Below, piece after piece: positions 1 through 11,404 of a DNA stretch of 28,721 nucleotides. Location of the stretch: the NCBI GenBank assembly GCA_015680685.1, contig MNCI01030315.1, positions 22,841 through 51,561 of the forward strand. The letters are read 5' to 3'. The stretch's first letter is position 1. Every line of letters starts with the position of its first letter. Source of the DNA: Gnetum montanum (taxonomy: Eukaryota; Streptophyta; Gnetopsida; Gnetales; Gnetaceae). The notes beneath the pieces are model-generated. The model saw only the letters and a program-made list of their open reading frames with translations. It was not told where the DNA came from and ran no database searches. The position numbers were made by a program, and so were the translations under genes.

Positions 1-3000
1 GAGATGGCTATGGTTCTTCAAGCGCAGAAGGAAGTATGACTGCATGGATCACTTTCTTCTCTATCGGCATGTTTTCGTCAACCGATATGGACATTAACAT
101 TTGAACCAAGGCTTCACGGTGTATAGTGGATGTCATTACCAAGTTGCACAGGCTCAAAGTTGTATTCTTTTGTTTCAGAGCCTGTTTGACCTAGGTAAAG
201 GTGGTTAGAAGGTCCTATACACTTTCTTGTTGTTTACCGCCCTTCTCCTCCTTCATTCATCCTAAAAGATGAATTTATCAAGGAGAAGCAGTCTCAGGAT
301 TAGGGCTAGACCCTTTTGGGCAGGATGGCAATGACTATGTTTGCATAGTGGCATCAACTATTGATGATGAGGGGGGCGTAGACATGGAGGATGAAGGGAT
401 AGGCTTGGGGAGACCTAAGGTAGTACGTTCCTTGGTCATTTCATCCATTAGATGGTCTTCCTATTTCTTTGAATGGGAAGGCTATGATGCAGTCTTAGTT
501 TGGCTTTGTGTGATGGGGGCAGTTGAGTGTTTTGGCCCCATAATGACAAATGGTGTTTGTGGTGTTAGCGCGGGTGATGATGCAATTTAGAGTATGAAGG
601 GTGTAGGGGCGGATGTCCGAGGGGGAACCTTAAGGAAAAATGGCTGTTGTGGTGCCTTTTTTATCATTGTTGATGTTGCTATGCCATGTTGAGGTGCATG
701 GACCATAAACAACTGCTATGGCAGTTCTGGATTACTGTCTACACCAATCATGTTAATAATGTACCTCGCATTTTTAGTGTTGAGGGGGTCTTTGTAGACA
801 TTCCTAGATTGATTTTTGAGATGGAAAGGGTTGCTTTCATCTAGAACCAACTTCCCCTAATCAATCATCCATTGGATGTCTTCTTTTAGTGCTAAATAGT
901 AATCTATGTTATGACCACAGAGTTGATGGTAGTCACAAAACCACTCTAGCCTGAAGTTCTTAGGAACTGGTGGCTCATTGGGCATAGCCAAGGAGGGATT
1001 CCTAAGGAGTTCACAATACCGCTAATGTCGTTTGATCATCTCCTTGAACATCTACTTATGTTGGATATACCCAGCCCCCAACAATTTCTTCAGAAGTTCT
1101 AAAGGCTTGATAGGCAAAGGGGTGTACTTGAAGCAATCTTTATGCTCGAAGTTGGGTTTAGGCTGTTTTGATGCCTCTAGTGCTAATGTGGAGGGTTGGA
1201 CAACTTTAGTTGAACTAGGCACGGGGTTAGTTGCTATCGTGGCCACCATTTTGTTATTGTTTTTGTTGGGCTTTTCCTCGTTTGCCACAGCAGCCACCAT
1301 GGCCGTTGCGACTTTTCCCTTCTCTTTCTCTTTTTTGATATATGCATTCTTGTTTGCAACATAAGCTGGGTTTTTACTCGCTTTGGCTGGTTCTTGGATG
1401 ATCTTTGTCTGGGCAAAAGCTTGACTAAGAGAGTGTGGGGCTAAGTAATACAGCTTGGATTTGATGAAATCATTTACTACCCCCTTGAAGATGGCTAGCA
1501 AATGGGCTTCTCTAATAAACTCATAGATCTCATTCAAGGTAGCACTCCACCATTGTATAAATGTTTACACCGACTCCAGCAGGTCTTTCTTAACACCCAT
1601 CAGCTGATCCAATGTGACTTCAGGCTTCAAGTTATACTTGAAGCAGGTTACAAGCTGGGTTAGCAGCTCCTCCAATGTTGAGTTGGAGGCACATGGAAGT
1701 GCATGGTACCAGTCTAAAGCTTTGCCCATCAAAGAAATAGCAAAGATGTGAATAATTGTGTGTGGCCACTACTGCAACAACAAAGATTCTAATCTAAATG
1801 TAACTAAATGCGCATTATGCCCTTCCCATTGTATTTTGTGAAGTGGTGGAGTGGAATCCCAGGGGGTAACGTGAGCATGGGAATGGCTAGGCTGATGGGG
1901 TTATCATGGTAGAAATCCATGACCTAGACTATGTCGGAACCAGTGGCTTTGACATGCTTGATCTCTTCAGTGAGGGTCTCGATAAGTTAGAATGCTTGAT
2001 CCACACCTGGAGACGATGTAGATGGTTGTGGGGTTGCAAGGGGCACCATCATTGGTGGCATAGTAAGGACAGTGACCTGGCTCATAGGGGGTGCCATGGG
2101 GGCTACCCTCGTAAAGGATGTTACCTGTGAGGTCCACCACCAAGTGGGTGGTGCTGTTGGAGAGACAACCATTGGTGGTGCTGTAGGGTTAGTCTCTTGC
2201 ATGACTAGTGGGATGGGCCATAGTCCTGCGCTTGGTTGTGACCCCTATAAGACTTGATATGATTGGTTGTGAGGGTAATGTGGCATCTGGATGGGTTGCA
2301 AAATAGGAAGAGAAGTGGCCGAGGTCCAGCACGAGGTTGGGATAGGGCCTATCACTAATGGTGGAACAAGTGTAGATAATGGAACAAGAGTGGAGACTCC
2401 ATGAAGCTATGAAGACATGGTGTGCATGTCAGGTAACGTAGCCATGACTGGCGCTTGGTACAAGGATAGGATAGAATGAGGAGGGAGAGTGCCTGGGAAT
2501 GAAACTGAGGAAGGAGCATGTTGATATGCTGAGGATGTAGGATGGCTACCCATGGCTGATGAAAACATAGATTGCAACGGAGTTGTTGTAGTCATAAAAG
2601 AGGTAGATGCAAAAAGTGGGTTTCACATGAAGACCATGGTGGGAGGGATGATCACAGGGTAAGTTTGGCCACCACCCTTGGATTGGGAATCTAGGTCTTC
2701 CTATCCATCCTAGAACGCTTCATCATAATGGGATGTTGTGTCCTACCCCCTAGACTTAGTGACTCATATCAAGTGGTCTAAGATCCACTGATACGTTTCT
2801 CCTAGGAGCATGGTAATGTCAGGGGTAGGGACAAATTCCCTCCCATTTTGATGAAGGAACTTGAAATTGTATTTATCCTCAAGTTCTTGACCATCCAGGG
2901 ATAGATTTTCCTAGATCTTTTTGTAGAGAAGTTGTAACACTCTATGTCTTAGGCCAAGAACTCAGGTGACAGATGTTGGATCCTAAGGGACTAGCATGAT

Positions 3001-3101
3001 GCTAGCACTAGGCTAGGTGGCCACTCAGCACCCATGGTGCTCTGAGCTGAGAAAGGAGCCTCAAGGCTCGAGGTGGAAATAGTGGTTGTTGATGAAATCA
3101 T
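1..3101 (-). pseudogene. Decayed Gag and pre-protease region of a Tat-like Ty3/gypsy element (element C), partial
   Basis: Seen: reading the minus strand from an ATG at 3101, Gag-like segments follow in order. A Pro/Met/Ser/Thr-rich N-terminal part lies at about 2600-1990. A capsid-like core follows at about 1800-1450 (GKALDWYHALP, then LEELLTQLVTCF and TFIQWW). A Lys/Ala-rich linker covers 1440-1230, then KYTPLPIKPLELLKKL near 1100, then a zinc-knuckle-like WFCDYHQLCGHNIDYY at about 940-890. The first 150 bases resemble the segment that precedes protease in Tat polyproteins (REALVQMLMSI, ending before EEP and a stop). Many in-frame stops interrupt it, nearly all TAG/TAA where CAG/CAA would be expected. 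Known: Tat gags share this TPLPxxxxxLL plus Cys/His-box layout. Gag would package element RNA. Protease and RT would lie left of the window. Inactive now. Confidence 0.8.
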
Positions 3102-3951
3102 TTTGCATGATAAAAGGAAAAATCACAAATGGGAAACATAGAAATCAATAGGCGATGTGAGGCTTTTCATCCTACTAGGTTTCAAAGGAACCATCGTTGC
3201 GACCAATTTGCACCACATGATGCGTAAAAAACCACAAAAGTGTGTCACATTTATGCTAGTTCCTAACAGGATACAAAGAGCATGCAGGACTACCCAAAGA
3301 ACGTAGAAAGGGCACCAAAAAGGCCCTCCTTCTAGTGCAAAAAACTATAGCCACCGAAAATGTCGATGGTTGGAACACCGAGAGGTTACACAGTGAATAG
3401 TTTAACCTCTGATCCATGCAAGGGCCGTGCTAGAGAAAAAATGAAAGTGAGGCACCCTGAATGGTTTGGTCAATTAGACAAGGACTTAAGTAGTGTATCT
3501 TAACCTTTCGTAAAATTTTGTTTCAGAAATGAGACATGTGAAGTAAATTGACGATTGACAAATGTCAAGCAGTAAAAATAATGCAAAACAACAATGATAG
3601 TAAACAAATAGCAAAATAGATTTGGATGAGAGAATGCACTACCCAAAAGGTCATGAATTTGATCCTTTGCATTGTTTGAAAAGTGTACAATAGGTTGTGC
3701 AAGACTAGGGAGACACTGCTTACATTGAACAATATGGTCATAGGTCTTCTGCTTGCTACTCCATTTGCTAAGATGCCAAAATGCTCGACTCACACAGGGA
3801 TGTTTTTGAGCCAACCAGAGAACCCAAAGGTAACCATAATGTTCAAGGAAAATGCCAACTATGCTCTCTGAAAGCCAACTTAAAAGCCAACTATGCCAAA
3901 ACTCCAATCTTTTCTGCCGACAAGCCAACCCTTTTAATGTTGTTTGTTGGG

Positions 3952-3961
3952 GTATTTATAG
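3952..3961 (-). promoter_or_regulatory. TATA box of the element C LTR candidate
   Basis: The minus strand reads CTATAAATAC. It sits about 850 bases upstream of the gag ATG at 3101, in a stretch otherwise without genes. A start of transcription about 30 bases downstream (near 3925) would define the R region. The TATA is seen; the promoter role is inferred. Confidence 0.5.
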
Positions 3962-4390
3962 TGCCAGGAGTAGGAGGAAAACATGGTCTGGATGCCATGT
4001 GTCCTAGGCCCTACAAGGTGCTAACATGCCCGTATCGTGTAGGTATGCGATGCTGGATGCGAACTTTGTTACAATGTGACCATACTACCGAAATTGCATG
4101 TGTGGAAATCGAATGTGCTAATAATGTCAACAAAGTGGAGCCTATGCTCCAGGACTACATATTCCCTATTCTTACAAGTAGGGTCTAGCATAGGAACAAT
4201 TTTTTGGGAGTTGACCAAGGGTATGCACAATAAAGTGAAATTGCTGATTATGACAAAGAGATGCCAGAGTGAGAAAGATTGTTGCCAACAAGTTCTAGGG
4301 CTACCTGAAGACATCTTGATGCTTCCATGCTAGTGTTGCACTACTAGCACCATTAAGCATATTGGTGTAGCATGAGTAGCTGCTTGCTAT

Positions 4391-4937
4391 CCTATGCTAT
4401 GCTACATAGCATAGCATAGTGTAGCCACTGGGCTTGATAAAAATTTACGTAGCTGAAGAAAACTTATTTGAGACTTAGCCAGGATCATAGCTGCAACTTT
4501 TCTCCTTCATGCTCGAAAGCCCTTGGACTTGCTAAATTTATGTTTGAAGCAATTTTATTATTTTTTGCATCATTGCTATGTTGTACTATGCTATGTAGCA
4601 TAGCACAGCATAACAGCTTGTGTACCTTGCTACCTTGTTCAATTCACCATTTTCTAGCAAGAAACTTTGCTCAAGGCCTGAAGGCTAAGTGGGGCAACCA
4701 GTTTTGGAGGCCAAAGCGTCACCAAGTACAATCTTCTTGTTGGAATCACTTAGAAACATGGGCCTTTCTACTCTACCTTTGCTACATTGTGCTATGTTGC
4801 ATAGCATAGCATAGCGTAGCACTTTGTGTTGGCTAAATTTTGACTTGTCTTGTAATCATTTTGTCAATTTGCACTTGGATGCATGAGCAGTTATCATTCA
4901 ATGCTTGCTACCCTGCATAGTGTAGCATAGTGTAGCA
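4391..4937. repeat. Spaced palindromic TAGCATAG repeat, four cores
   Basis: Four cores built from GCTATG/CATAGC steps lie at about 4391-4425, 4574-4612, 4781-4821 and 4901-4937, roughly 180, 205 and 120 bases apart. The first forms a near-perfect hairpin (CTATGCTATG, loop CTA, CATAGCATAG). Sequence between cores is not obviously repeated. The array lies in the presumed U3 of an LTR, where repeated protein-binding sites would fit, but no binding factor is known to me. Confidence 0.75.
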
Positions 4938-5340
4938 AACTTCTTCACTAGAACACTTTCCAAATTATTTTGCTCATCTTGAACACTTTCAAAAACTCCT
5001 AGCATAGTCTCTAGGTAGACTATCAGTCGAGTCAATTATCTAGTTGGGAAAGCTGGGGAGTCTGAGGAGACTATCAGCCTTACAGATAGAAAACTTGCTG
5101 AATTGGACAGTCTATCCTTAGTGCCTGCAACTTTCTTGCTGAACCATCATGATGCTTGTACTGCCTGAAATCGTTGGTCTCTGGCTGGAATGAAAAACAG
5201 AGACCATGGGATCGTATGGAGAGCACAGAAGACCCTACCTTCGCCTGAGGGCGAGCTAGAATGCATGAAGGTAGAGTACCTTGAGTGGCCCGCACGCGGA
5301 TCAGACAAGGATTTCCCTGAACAGACACTGAAGGGTTATA
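4938..5340. other. Non-coding stretch, nothing recognised
   Basis: Open frames here are short, lack family motifs and overlap on both strands. Short repeated words such as AGACTATCAG occur (near 5016 and 5070). No gene, RNA or terminal repeat could be supported. Confidence 0.5.
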
Positions 5341-6240
5341 CATTGGGTTATGTGTAAACGACGTAATGGGTGTGAATGAGAGCGCAAACGGCATAACAGA
5401 TGCGAATAGAACGTAAGCATAAACAGGCGTAAATGGAGCACATGCACAAAAATAATGTAAACTGTAAACTATGAATGTAACAATGGTATTACAGGATGTG
5501 AATACAGTGCCCCGGTCTAACGCAATTGTGGTGAAACACAAGGAGGACGAAAAGCCCTGGTGAATGCAGGGACGGCTGGGCTGGTGTACGCTGTAGGCAC
5601 GACATAGAGACTGTGTGCACGGCGTACAGGGTTTTCTAGCGTAAGAGGTTTTTGGGTCTGATGCGCAGTGTAATTGCTCCTGGGTATGCTCTGAGATTTT
5701 TTTACCAACCGACCCCAGTGAAGTGGAAAATCGGGGCTTTTATATCGGTTGTTACGCTAGACTCGGGTTAGGACACACGTGGCATGTTGACCGGGTGCAT
5801 ACACTTTACAAATATATTACATTTGTTGGGCGTATATGCTGGGCGTATACGCCACATCAGGCCAGCGTATACGCTGGGCGTATACATTGGATATGTTGGG
5901 CATGTGTGAACTTGGGTGGAGATGCAGTGGACGCTAGGTGTATACGCTGGGCATATACGCTAATGGATGTTAGGCATATACGCTGGGCGTGTACGCTGAC
6001 GGTTGTCAACTTGCGTCAATTCTTGCTCTTTGGTGTTGTCTTCATTCTGTCTTTGGCAATTCCGTGTTGTGCGTAAACATTTGCCGCACCTGCCGAGTGT
6101 ACATGTGAGGTGTGTACGCCGGGCGCGTGAGTTGGATGTCTACGCTAGGCATATATGCTGGGCGTATATGCTATGAACATGAGCGTAGAGGCCGGGCGTA
6201 TACTCTGGCACATGAGCATAGACGCCGGGCATATACACTA
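5340..6240. repeat. Array of GCGTATACGC-type repeats (array 1)
   Basis: The decamer GCGTATACGC and variants (GGCGTATATGC, GCATATACGC, GCGTAAAC, GCGTAGAC) recur many times. They are densest at 5826-6000 and 6130-6235, often back to back as GCTGGGCGTATACGCTGGG. The 5340-5650 part holds looser ACGTAA/GCGTAA variants. The core is self-complementary, so orientation is ambiguous. The same word family fills 11640-12610. A minus-strand TATA box (5746-5737) lies inside the region, so it may be the U3 of an LTR, possibly element B's 3' LTR; that is inference. Confidence 0.8.
5737..5746 (-). promoter_or_regulatory. Second minus-strand TATA box
   Basis: The minus strand reads GATATAAAAG and is followed by 300-600 bases with no motif-bearing ORF. 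Together with the repeat array just upstream on the minus strand, this resembles an LTR U3/R boundary. Function is inferred only. Confidence 0.4.
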
Positions 6241-7415
6241 GCACTGCATATTTGGTGAAAATGAAGCATTCTGACCTCCGAAGTTATCATGTTTGACACT
6301 GAATGTAGCTGTGGTCATCTGGAGTCCTAAGGACCTGCTTGGTATTGGACAAGTACTAAGCTCCAAATTTTGTGGTGTTTCATTAGCCCCTCTTTGTTGA
6401 CGCTTGGAGGAATCAACTGGAAAAGTGTCGACAAAGAAGTGAAAAACACCACAAGCAACTTGATGTAGACTTTTTCCTTTTCCACTTGACTTGACGTCAT
6501 CGCACCATGTTCAGTAGTACATGGGATCAGAAAAGGGGAATTTTGTATCTGGGAGGTCATGGAGATTGTGAGGATTGATAACTAATCCAAGGGGTTAAGT
6601 AGGGGAAAGGGGATGCTCTGATGTGCGGCATGCTGATCTTTGTTAATAGCCATTGTTTAGCAGACTCGGAGTTCAGACATGCGATGTGAGTTCTTTGGCG
6701 GAACAAAGCTCTTGGTTAGTGGTCAAGAGAACTTGTTGGCAAGACCAAAGCCACAGGAGGGTGCGTTGCATTCTTTGGGGGAATAGGGCCCGTGTTTAAT
6801 GTTGCGGGGGAACCTATTGGCAAATAGCCAAAGCCATGCAACTGGATGCTTCTTGACCATTGTGAACATGAGTACTTAGTTTTGAGACAACTTCCTTCCT
6901 GCCTGGGGCTTATATGGGAAGTGCCAAGGGTTTTGCTTTTTTTTTTTTTGGAAATTTTTTCGTTAATTTTGTACCCATGCTCAGGTGCTAGGCTGTGTGT
7001 TGAAATTGCTGTAACGTGGTGCAGTGTGCAGCAATGTGCTTAAAGTTTTTAAATGTGTTTTGTGTGTTGGAATTCGGAAAACAAATAGTGAATATATGGG
7101 GAATGGGAATGTACTAGTGAACGGTTTGATTTAGTCTCGCCATGTGTGCTATGAACATTATCCCATCTTGCTGCTTGCAATGAGATGCATTCTTGTGTGA
7201 AAACCTCTGGGTGTCATCCTGCAAACATAACTCCATGGAGATAAGAAAACCATGAACGAGCTTAGACTTACATGGCAGCGGATATCACAAAGATGCTGAA
7301 GGAAGTTTTGAGCACTGTGTATGAATGGTGGCAATGTTGATGAGATTGTCGGATGGTGAGCGACGCAGTGATTCTGATGAGTGAGTGTGGCTATGGAGTG
7401 AAGAGCCAGAGATGA
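6241..7415. other. Non-coding stretch between repeat arrays
   Basis: No ORF with recognisable motifs. Notable items: a T tract near 6938-6950; a plus-strand purine-rich run AGGGGAAAGGGGA near 6600, which looks like a polypurine tract but has no plus-strand element to its left; and GGGGGAA-type words repeated at 6720-6820. Probably untranslated 3' region or LTR of element B, not proven. Confidence 0.4.
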
Positions 7416-7419
7416 ACGT

Positions 7420-7790
7420 GCCAGTTTATAGTCTTAGTGGACTATCATAGGTTAGTTTTATGTCATAACCCATTGGACATTGCCTGTTTAGCATCATGGT
7501 AGATGTTACGTCGCCAGTTTCTTGTCTTGGCGGACCATGCAGAGGCAAGCTAGTTTATAGTCTTAGCGGACTCCGATGGTTGTGACGGTGGAATTTTACT
7601 ATCATGCCAGACCGGTGCTAGTTTATCTTCATTGCGGAAACTATGGGGTATCAGTTTATTATCATGATACGAGGATAGTTGTGGTGTCAGTTTTAAGTCA
7701 TAACCCAGGACTATTTTGTGGTATTAGTTTACCGTCGTGATTCCAGGACGAGCTGTGGTATCAGTTTATAGTCATGACTCCAGGACTTGC
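7420..7790. repeat. AGTTTA-type degenerate tandem repeat, array 1
   Basis: About ten copies of a degenerate unit of 25-50 bases with the form AGTTTATAGTCATGnC followed by (G)GGAC, read on the plus strand. Clear copies start near 7422, 7453, 7516, 7549, 7618, 7651, 7687, 7725 and 7762. The array begins only about 20 bases beyond the end of element B pol (7809), so it is probably the element's 3' untranslated region. Related units occur at 11.41 kb and 16.6-16.95 kb. Confidence 0.75.
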
Positions 7791-7808
7791 ACGTACCTGA
7801 GCGTGTAT

Positions 7809-8902
7809 TCAAACGTAGAATAGTTTTAGGTACAAATGATTTTTCGGATTGGAAAGCTCGTTTCCTTCCATGTTAGCTAACTTGAATGCTCCATTATCAA
7901 ATGCTTGGATGACCAAGTAAGGCCCTTCCCAGTTGGCTGAGAATTTGTCTGCGTGCTCACAGACTGTCTTAAGCACAAGGTCCCCTTCTTTGAAAGGGTG
8001 TTGTTGATGTTATGCTGATGTCGCTGCCGTTGTTGTTTCTGGTACTAGTCGATCTGATCGAGTGCACGTATGTGTTACTTCTCCACCGAGTCCAGGACAA
8101 TGATGCGCAGATCATTGTTTTGTCCTTCGTCGAGGAGTCCGGAGAGCGTGATCCTTAAGGATGGTACCTGCAATTCCAAAGGTAAAACAACTTCTGAACC
8201 GTAAACAAGACTATATGGCGTTTTATCTATTGACGTTCGGTGCGTAGTAAGGTACGCCCACAATGCGTACATCAATTGCTCATGCCATTTTCTTTTGCTC
8301 TGGATAAGCATTTTCTTAAGTATGGTAATAATCGTCTTGTTTGTTGCTTCTGCTTGTCCATTGCTCTGAGGATAGTAAGGGGATGAAAAGGAATGTTTGA
8401 TCCCCAGACTGTCACAAAAGGTTCAGGTTTTGGCACTGCTAAATTGTGGCTCGTTGTCAATGATAATTGTCAGGGGGATGCCAAAGTGGGTTACAATATT
8501 TTCAAGAATGAAGTTGCACACGTGTTTAGATGTGGTTTTTCGAAGGGGAGCAGATTCTACCCACTTCGTAAAGTATTCTGTTGCGGTTATGATAAAACCA
8601 TGCCCCGAAGAAGAGGAGGGTGTTATTGGGCCAATGAGGTCCAATCCCCACTTTTGGAAGGGCCATGTGATTTGCATCGTGTGCAACTCATGTGGTGGTA
8701 CATGTATTAGATTACTATGTTTTTGGCAAGTGCTACATGTTTTGACTTTGGAGAGACAGTCATATTCCATGTGTGGCCAATAGTAGCCTAAATGTCTAAT
8801 TTTCATTGCCATGGCTTTTGGCACTATGTGTCCTCCACATAGTCCCTCATGTACCTGTTCAACAATTTTTTGGGCAGCGGTACTACTGACGCATGTTAGC
8901 AA
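7809..8902 (-). pseudogene. Element B integrase
   Basis: The zinc finger is intact (VHEGLCGGH near the N-terminus, CSTC about 30 residues on). The catalytic core shows GLDLIGPI, then IIDNEPQFSS, where a SDNGTQF-like motif is usual, then QSNGQAEATNK. A TGA near 8421 interrupts the frame between the second Asp and the Glu, and another stop follows VLDSVEK at about 8075. The tail at 7990-7811 in a shifted frame reads GDLVLKTV, then NWEGPYLVIQAF, then NHLYLKLFYV and stop. Integrase would insert element cDNA into host chromatin. No chromodomain is visible. The N-terminal boundary with the RNase H domain is not sharp. Inactive. Confidence 0.88.
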
Positions 8903-9025
8903 TATACCTTCGTAGGATCAACAACATAGTGTGTCCCCTAACAAGGTGTACTACTTAGAACATTTCCACATGGCGTCCTTTTGCGCATTTGTTAGATGTC
9001 ATGGTGTTTCACCACGTAGAAGGTA

Positions 9026-9706
9026 TTATTTTGTGTCATCGTACCATTCTAGCGCATGTGTTGTACTAACAGATGCAATTGGCAATGTGTCAAGGGTATC
9101 GGTGATTGGTTCAGCACAGCTGTTTAGGGATCCTGGCAACGTGTGGAACATGTCTGGTGATATGTTTAATGCTAATGTTGCTAACGCATCTGCGATGGTG
9201 TTATCATTTATAGAGACGTGTTGCACATCGATTTTTTCGAATCGCCTCATTAGGTGCTTTGCCAAGTCGTAGTATGGTTGTAAGTGTTGGGCTTTACATG
9301 TATAGACGTTTGTGACTTGGTTTAGGACTAGTTGTGAAACACCTCTGACTATCAGCCGCGTGATATCTGAAGCCAGTGCTGCCACAAGACCTCTAAGGAG
9401 ACCCTCATACTATGCTATGTTGTTTGTGCAATGGAAGTTGAAACAATAGGCAAAGGATCAGATCTCCTTGGAGGGATAGGTGATGACAACGGCCACACTT
9501 CCTCCCCGAGAGGTGGATGCTCCATCGAAGTTGAGAATGGCATCGTAGTCATCGGGCACTGTGTCTATGGCACTTATACTCTCGTCTGAGAATTCTAGCT
9601 CTATAGTTGCTTGATCATGTGTTGGTGATGCAGCCATTTGGTTTTCTATAGCTTGACCCTTGATTAATGATTGCGCTATGTAGTACAGGTCAAAGTCAGC
9701 TATCAT
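9026..9706 (-). pseudogene. Element B archaeal-type RNase H (second RNase H) and upstream linker
   Basis: The linker (9706-9560) reads FDLYYIAQSLIKGQAIENQMA, the usual join between the two RNase H domains in Tat pol. The domain shows AILNFDGASTSRGGS (first Asp), TNNIA-stop-YEGLLRGL at about 9420-9400 (the acidic-residue position is now a TAG or just beside it), IVRGVSQLVLNQ (the expected Asp of GDSxL is Val), and NDNTIADALATLA (last Asp). So one catalytic Asp is replaced and the Glu motif is broken. Frame is kept with the RT segment upstream and integrase downstream. Its place between degenerate RNase H and integrase is standard for Tat. Inactive. Confidence 0.82.
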
Positions 9707-11294
9707 GGATTTCCACCGGGCTATTCGACTTGTTTCGTAAATGTTCCCTGTTATGGCTCTTAGTACATTGTCCTTGTAAGTTATGTAAACCTAATTACGG
9801 AAGAGGTAATGTCACCATTTTTTTAAAGAAAAGACCAAAGCTAAACATGAATTCTCCACGTCATTATACCTTTTCTCGTGGGCAACTAATGCATGGCTCA
9901 AGTAATATACAGGGACTTTGGTTCCATCATCTTGTTTCTGGCAAAGCATAGACGCGATTGACGATTCCGAAGTGGCAAGGTAGATGTAAAACAGTTTATG
10001 GTTTTGGGGTGGATAAACTGTAGGCAGTCGGGCAAGTGTTGTCTTGATGTTATCGAATGCTTCTTGGCACTGTGGAGTCCATTCAAAATGGACGTTTTTG
10101 CATAACAGGTGGTTCATAGGTTTTAGTTTGTCCGTGATCTTTTCTATGAAGTGCCTGATAAACTGCAATCTACCTTGTAGAGCTCGAAGTTCGGTAAGGT
10201 TTCTTGCTGATTTCAGGTTTATTATGGCCTTAACCTTATTGGGGTCTACTCGTTTCCCTGTTTCTAAGGCTATGAATCCAAGCATTTTTCCCGTCTTGAC
10301 ACCGAAGACACACTTTTTTGGGTTAAGTCTCAATTCGTACTTTAAATAGCGTTTTAATACTAAGTCTAGATCTTGTACATGTTGTTCTTCTATTTTTGAT
10401 TTAACGACAATGTCATCCATGTAATCGTTGAGCGAGTGTAGCATGTAATCGCTAAAAATGAATGTCATCGCTCTTTGATACGTGGCCCCAGTGTTCTTGA
10501 GACCAAAGGGCATCATGTGTAACAAAAAGTTCCCCATGGGGTTATAAATGTTGTCCTAAGTTGATGTTCCAGATTGATACGTATCTGATTGTATCCTGAA
10601 AAATCATCCATAAAAGATAATAAGGCATGCCCGGCAGTCAAATCAACGAGTTTATCGATGTTGGGTAGGGGAAAGTCATCTTTTATGGTTGCTACATTCA
10701 GATCTCGGAAGTCAATACATAGGTTAATGCTTCCGTTTCTCTTCGGGAAAATGACCATATTTGACACCCACTCAGCGTAATCAACAGCCCGAATGAATCC
10801 AGCCTGATAAAGCTTGGTGACCTCATTGTGAACTGCCAATGCTACCTCGGGTCTAACTTTTCGTGCCTTTTATTTTATTGGTCTCGATTTCGGGTCAAGA
10901 ATAATGTTGTGTTGGATAATTCTAGGATCTAACTCGAGCATGTTTGTATAGGACCAAGCGAACGCTTTCATATTTTCCCTAAGCATGTTCTAGATGTCTT
11001 GGGCCAAGTGCGGTTGTAGTAATGTGCTTAATTTTAACATTTTAATTTCCCCATTGGGCATGGTAATGGGGGTTTCAGTCAGCGGGTCTTAGGTGATACA
11101 TTCGGCCTCGATGTCAAGGAATTTTGTCATGCCTTCGTAATCGTTTGTTGTTTGCTTTGTTGAGGCTATGACTACGTCATCCGTTGGCGAACTTAGGTTG
11201 ATGGAGTTTATGTTAATGTCTCATGTAATTTTGCTGTATGGTCCATCAATGATTAACGGCGCGGTTAAATGCAGGCAATCCATTAAGCTCGCTC
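9707..11294 (-). pseudogene. Element B reverse transcriptase and degenerate first RNase H
   Basis: The open segment begins directly after a splice acceptor at 11295 (ASLMDCLHLTAPLIIDG). It passes through the conserved pre-RT FAWSYTNMLELDP and then RT: QAGFIRAVDYAEWVSN, NLCIDFRDLNVA, SFMDDFSGYNQI, MPFGLKN and the catalytic YMDD at 10423-10412. A one-base deletion near 10514 shifts the frame just before MPFGLKN. The first RNase H follows (LFYIYLATSESSIASML, RYNDVENSCLALVFSLKKW); the usual first Asp of YTDAS is absent, which is typical of Tat first RNase H domains. Stops near 11227, 11083, 10989, 10877, 9810 and 9793 are mostly consistent with CAA/CAG/CGA decay. It would copy element RNA into cDNA in virus-like particles. 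Inactive. Confidence 0.9.
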
Positions 11295-11337
11295 CTGCCA
11301 ATAAACAGAGAGTAGAATAAGAAAGAGGGAGATCATT
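11295..11337 (-). promoter_or_regulatory. Splice acceptor with polypyrimidine tract at the start of element B RT exon
   Basis: On the minus strand the sequence just before the RT coding segment is a long pyrimidine tract (CTCCCTCTTTCTTATTCTAC, then TCTCTGTTTATTGGCAG) ending at AG 11296-11295. The next base begins a frame that stays with RT. Two donor candidates have the matching phase: GTAAGC at 17235-17230 and GTGAAG at 17049-17044. The intron would be about 5.9 or 5.75 kb. Ogre-type elements are known to carry an intron between protease and RT. The site is seen; use is inferred. Confidence 0.65.
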
Positions 11338-11404
11338 CTATGCCTTTTGATAATTTGAAACTATGTGTACATGCATAATGGTGGATTATCGTCACACCGG
11401 GACG

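Larger units (their letters stand above)
3209..4950 (-). repeat. LTR-like region upstream of element C gag (5' LTR candidate, limits uncertain)
   Basis: The region lies just upstream (minus strand) of the gag ATG at 3101 and has no convincing ORF. On the minus strand it has a TATA box at 3961-3952, then about 740 bases to a CA at 3210-3209 that could be the LTR end, followed two bases later by a primer-site-like stretch starting TTGGTCGCAACG. The upstream part carries the spaced TAGCATAG repeat. No second copy is in the window, so LTR status and the left and right limits are inferred. The tRNA that would prime here was not identified. Confidence 0.4.

Noticed and set aside
3500-3928. Minus-strand open frame of 142 codons
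   Set aside because: It has no ATG at its 5' end and no family motifs, and it lies entirely in the presumed R/U5 part of an LTR. Probably chance.
5080-5708. Two overlapping minus-strand open frames with Pro/Thr-rich translations
   Set aside because: They lie just after a TATA box inside LTR-like DNA and within a repeat array whose words create open frames. No recognisable domain.
6590-6620. Plus-strand polypurine tract AGGGGAAAGGGGA followed by TG
   Set aside because: No plus-strand retrotransposon coding lies to its left; the neighbouring elements are all on the minus strand.
8393-8783. Plus-strand open frames over the integrase region
   Set aside because: They are shadows of element B integrase on the minus strand, which carries the real motifs.
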